From the NCBI GenBank assembly GCA_023249375.1, contig JAHFCT010000031.1, forward strand, positions 1 through 35,523: 35,523 nt of DNA, written 5' to 3'. Both the position numbers and the translations under genes were made by a program. Below the pieces are notes generated by a model. The model was not told the origin of the DNA and made no database searches. It saw only the letters and a program-made list of their open reading frames with translations. Within the stretch, counting starts at the first letter, position 1; every line of letters begins with the position of its first letter. Below, piece by piece: positions 33,189 through 35,523 of this stretch. Source of the DNA: Gemmatimonadota bacterium. GTDB lineage: Bacteria > Gemmatimonadota > Gemmatimonadetes > Gemmatimonadales > Gemmatimonadaceae.

Positions 33189-35090
33189 ATGCGCACCGTT
33201 CCTGAGTCCATCAGCCAGAAGCTGCCGCACCTACCCGACACGCCCGGCGTGTATCTGTGGAAGGGTGCGGACGGCACGGTGCTGTACGTCGGCAAGGCGA
33301 AACGGCTGCGGCAGCGCGTGCGCAGCTACGTCGCGACCGATCACGCCGAGACGTCGAAGACGCGCGTGCTGATGGATTACGTCGCCGATCTGGAGACGAT
33401 TGTCGTTGCCAGCGAAGCGCACGCGCTGATTCTCGAGCACAACCTCATCAAGGAGCATCACCCGCGATTCAATGTGATGCTGCGCGATGACAAGACGTAT
33501 CCGTACGTGAAGGTGACCGTGCAGGAGCCGTACCCGCGCGTGCTCGTCACGCGGCGCGTGCTTGACGATGGCGCGAGATACTACGGCCCCTTCACCGATG
33601 TGGGCGCGATGCGCCACGCGCTCAACGTCGTCAAGCGCGTCTTCACTGTGCGCTCGTGCCGCTGGAACATGCCGGCCGAAATGCCCGAGCGCGCCTGCCT
33701 CGATTTCCACATCAAACGCTGCAAGGGGCCGTGCATCGGCGCGCAGTCGCTCGCCGACTACCGTCGAATGATCGATGAAGTCGTCGCCTTCCTCGACGGC
33801 AAGCCCGACGAGGTCATGCAACGCGTGCGTGGCCGGATGGACGAGGCGGCCGAACACCTCGATTTTGAGCGCGCCGCCGAACTGCGAGACGCGCTGCGCC
33901 ATCTCGAGCGCTACGAGGAGCCGGCGATCATTGTCGACGTCGAGGGTCACGACCGCGACGTGGTCGGTTTTGCCCGCGACGGCGATGATGCCTGCGTGAC
34001 CTTGCTCAAGGTGCGGAACGGCAAGCTGCTCGCGCGCGACCAGCGCTTCCTCGAGCAGGCCGAGGGCGAGAGCGACGCCGCCGTGCTGTCGGCGTATCTC
34101 GCCGGCAGCTATCTCGCGGGACACTACCTCCCGGAACGAACGGGATCGGCGGGCGAGCATCCCGCCGAACTGTTGCTGCCGTTCGCGCCCGAGGATCTCG
34201 ATGTCCTCGAACCGGCGCTGCGGCCAACGCGCGTGCTCCTCCCACAGCGCGGCCTCAAGCGGGAACTTCTCGATCTCGCCGAGAAGAACGCGCGGCATTT
34301 GCTGGAGGAGTTCAAGCTCGCCGAGGACGAGGCGAACGAGCGGGCGGGGGATCCGGTGTATGAACTGGGGCGCGCGCTCGGCTTGGCCAAGATTCCGCGC
34401 GCGCTCGTCTGCTTCGACAACTCGACCGCGCAGGGAAAAGACAACGTCGGCTCAATCGTCTGGTTCGAGAACGGGCGGCCGCGGCGATCCGAATACCGCA
34501 CCATGCGCGTGAAGTCCGTGGACGAGGCGCACGGCCCTGATGACTTCGCCTCGATGCGGGAGGTCGTCGGCCGCTATTTCCGCCGGCGTCTCGACGAACA
34601 GAAGCCGTTGCCGGACCTGGTGGTGATCGATGGCGGCAAGGGGCAACTTACCGCCGCGCACGAGGCGCTCGCACCGCTGGGTCTCGACGTGCTGCCGCTG
34701 GTGTCGCTCGCCAAGCGCGAGGAGGAAGTGTTCATGTTCGGGCGCGCCGAGGCGCTGCACTTGTCGCGCCGGTCACCGGCGCTGCGATTGTTGCAGCAGG
34801 CGCGTGACGAGGCGCATCGCACGGCGGTGGGCTACAACCGCAAGCGGCGCTCCATTCGAACGATCACGTCGGCGCTGCTGGACGTGCCTGGCGTTGGTCC
34901 AGCCAAGCGCCGCGAGCTGCTGCGGACATTTGGGAGCGTGGACGGCGTGCGGGCGGCGTCCGTCGAGCAGATCGCCGCGCTCAAGGGATTCTCGGCGAAG
35001 TCAGCGGCGGCGCTGCTTGAGGCATTGAAGGCGTCCGCCCCCGACCGGCCCAACGAGGGCGCGTCAGCGGTAGAGAGCGACGCTTCGTAG
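33189..35090 (+). CDS. uvrC: Excinuclease ABC subunit C
   Basis: UvrC makes both incisions flanking a DNA lesion after UvrA-UvrB loading. It is 633 aa and complete. The GIY-YIG nuclease (3' incision) is at the N-terminus: PGVYLW (19-24) and LYVGKAKRLRQRV (from 32). A short CxxxCxGxC-like cysteine cluster follows (CLDFHIKRCKGPCIG). A UVR motif for UvrB contact lies near residues 215-240 (HLDFERAAELRDAL). The RNase H-like nuclease (5' incision) has CFDNSTAQGKDNVGS and DLVVIDGGKGQL, with the expected aspartates. Two helix-hairpin-helix motifs (LLDVPGVGPAKRRELL, IAALKGFSAKSAAALL) close the protein. Confidence 0.98.
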   Translation: MRTVPESISQKLPHLPDTPGVYLWKGADGTVLYVGKAKRLRQRVRSYVATDHAETSKTRVLMDYVADLETIVVASEAHALILEHNLIKEHHPRFNVMLRDDKTYPYVKVTVQEPYPRVLVTRRVLDDGARYYGPFTDVGAMRHALNVVKRVFTVRSCRWNMPAEMPERACLDFHIKRCKGPCIGAQSLADYRRMIDEVVAFLDGKPDEVMQRVRGRMDEAAEHLDFERAAELRDALRHLERYEEPAIIVDVEGHDRDVVGFARDGDDACVTLLKVRNGKLLARDQRFLEQAEGESDAAVLSAYLAGSYLAGHYLPERTGSAGEHPAELLLPFAPEDLDVLEPALRPTRVLLPQRGLKRELLDLAEKNARHLLEEFKLAEDEANERAGDPVYELGRALGLAKIPRALVCFDNSTAQGKDNVGSIVWFENGRPRRSEYRTMRVKSVDEAHGPDDFASMREVVGRYFRRRLDEQKPLPDLVVIDGGKGQLTAAHEALAPLGLDVLPLVSLAKREEEVFMFGRAEALHLSRRSPALRLLQQARDEAHRTAVGYNRKRRSIRTITSALLDVPGVGPAKRRELLRTFGSVDGVRAASVEQIAALKGFSAKSAAALLEALKASAPDRPNEGASAVESDAS

Positions 35091-35098
35091 ATTTGTCA

Positions 35099-35141
35099 GG
35101 CGACGGAGCGGTCGTTCGTCGGTTGTCCGTCCGCCGTCGCC
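35099..35141 (+). terminator. Weak terminator-like hairpin after uvrC
   Basis: GGCGACGG (35099-35106) can pair with CCGTCGCC (35134-35141), with possible further pairs of GCGG and CCGC inside. The loop is long and no T tract follows, so it is only a candidate. Confidence 0.25.
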
Positions 35142-35184
35142 GGTCGCCTCTCGTCTCCCATCTACCGTCCACCATCTGCCTCAT

Positions 35185-35523
35185 ATGTCCTGGACTCTCC
35201 ATTGTACGACGGGCTGCGGCTATACCGCCCCGGGTGACAAGCTCGCCTCGCTCTGCCCGCAGTGCGCGCAGCCGCTGTCTGTGCGGTACGATGCGCCGGT
35301 CGCGCGCTCAACCATTAGTGGCGATTGGTCGCTCTGGCGCTATGCCGCCGCGTTGCCGCTGGCCGCGGGCGAGACGCGCGTGAGCCTGGGTGAAGGGATG
35401 ACGCCGCTGATGTCGCTGCCGCATCTCGCCAAGGAAATCGGCGTGCGCAAGCTCTGGGTGAAGGACGAAGGGCAGAACCCCACGGGGAGCTTCAAGGCGC
35501 GCGGCCTCATGATGGCCGTGACG
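35185..35523 (+). CDS. thrC: Threonine synthase, N-terminal part (runs off the window)
   Basis: Threonine synthase converts O-phosphohomoserine to threonine using pyridoxal phosphate. The 113 residues visible start at ATG 35185 and continue past the end of the window without a stop. An N-terminal zinc-ribbon-like segment has C7, C11, C24 and C27. It is followed by SLGEGMTPLM, and by the cofactor-binding motif NPTGSFKARG with the Schiff-base Lys. This arrangement fits the long threonine synthase class with an N-terminal ribbon. No ribosome binding site is visible. Cysteate synthase or another fold-type II enzyme is a less likely alternative. Confidence 0.9.
   Translation, partial: MSWTLHCTTGCGYTAPGDKLASLCPQCAQPLSVRYDAPVARSTISGDWSLWRYAAALPLAAGETRVSLGEGMTPLMSLPHLAKEIGVRKLWVKDEGQNPTGSFKARGLMMAVT

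Noticed and set aside
34380-34460. UvrC with Asn-Ser-Thr in place of the Ile-Ser-His after the catalytic Asp
   Set aside because: The Asp itself is present, and FDNS-type sequences occur in UvrC of Bacteroidota-like lineages (from memory), so no loss of function is implied.

Overview
The window is about two-thirds G+C, tightly packed and almost entirely plus-strand. It looks like core chromosome of a diderm (outer-membrane-bearing) bacterium. The combination of genes fits Gemmatimonadota best: lipid A genes with an LpxC-FabZ fusion, a BamA/Skp locus, PorV-like barrels, an McsA-McsB-ClpC arginine-phosphorylation module and a bacillithiol synthase. That assignment is inference from gene content; the 23S fragment (1-345) would settle it. 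I see no mobile element, CRISPR array, prophage or tRNA.

Layout. (1) 1-624: the 3' end of a 23S rRNA gene, 5S rRNA and a strong intrinsic terminator. (2) 769-3561: a secreted, probably lipid-anchored repeat protein behind its own sigma70-type promoter. (3) 3677-6552: era, a Trm112-like zinc protein, a PorV/UPF0164-like outer-membrane barrel and a DUF5683-like envelope protein, all overlapping or abutting. (4) 6610-8872: a promoter, then a degenerate receiver-GGDDF protein translationally coupled to an MJ0042 zinc-ribbon, Pro/Ala-rich protein. (5) 9047-17811: prfB (with a programmed +1 frameshift), lysS, lolC/E, lolD, mcsA, mcsB and clpC, mostly with stop/start overlaps. (6) 17883-27917: bamA, skp/ompH, lpxD, lpxC-fabZ, lpxA, a Gfo/Idh oxidoreductase, lpxB, a DUF374 acyltransferase and lpxK, one long outer-membrane biogenesis unit. 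(7) 27955-35523: glutamate dehydrogenase, rlmH, bshC, murJ, uvrC and the 5' part of threonine synthase.

How the genes work together. Region 6 makes lipid A (LpxA, LpxC, LpxD, LpxB, LpxK plus a candidate late acyltransferase) and inserts outer-membrane proteins (BamA, Skp). The UDP-2,3-diacylglucosamine hydrolase (LpxH/LpxI/LpxG) and Kdo transferase are not in the window. Region 5 joins translation (RF2, LysRS), lipoprotein release (LolCE-D) and arginine-phosphate-directed proteolysis (McsA/McsB/ClpC); no CtsR-type repressor is present. MurJ, Era, RlmH and UvrC are housekeeping genes for peptidoglycan export, ribosome maturation and repair.

Points that affect annotation: prfB starts at 9047, not at the downstream ATG at 9084, and needs a frameshift at 9116-9120. 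Several lpx genes start at GTG codons overlapping the upstream stop. bamA and uvrC have good -10 elements almost touching the start codon and no Shine-Dalgarno sequence, suggesting leaderless or near-leaderless mRNAs. The most interesting leads are the GnnA-position oxidoreductase in the lipid A cluster without a GnnB partner, the mcsAB-clpC module inside a lipoprotein-export operon, the degenerate signalling pair at 6669-8872, and the duplicated repeat protein at 829-3561.
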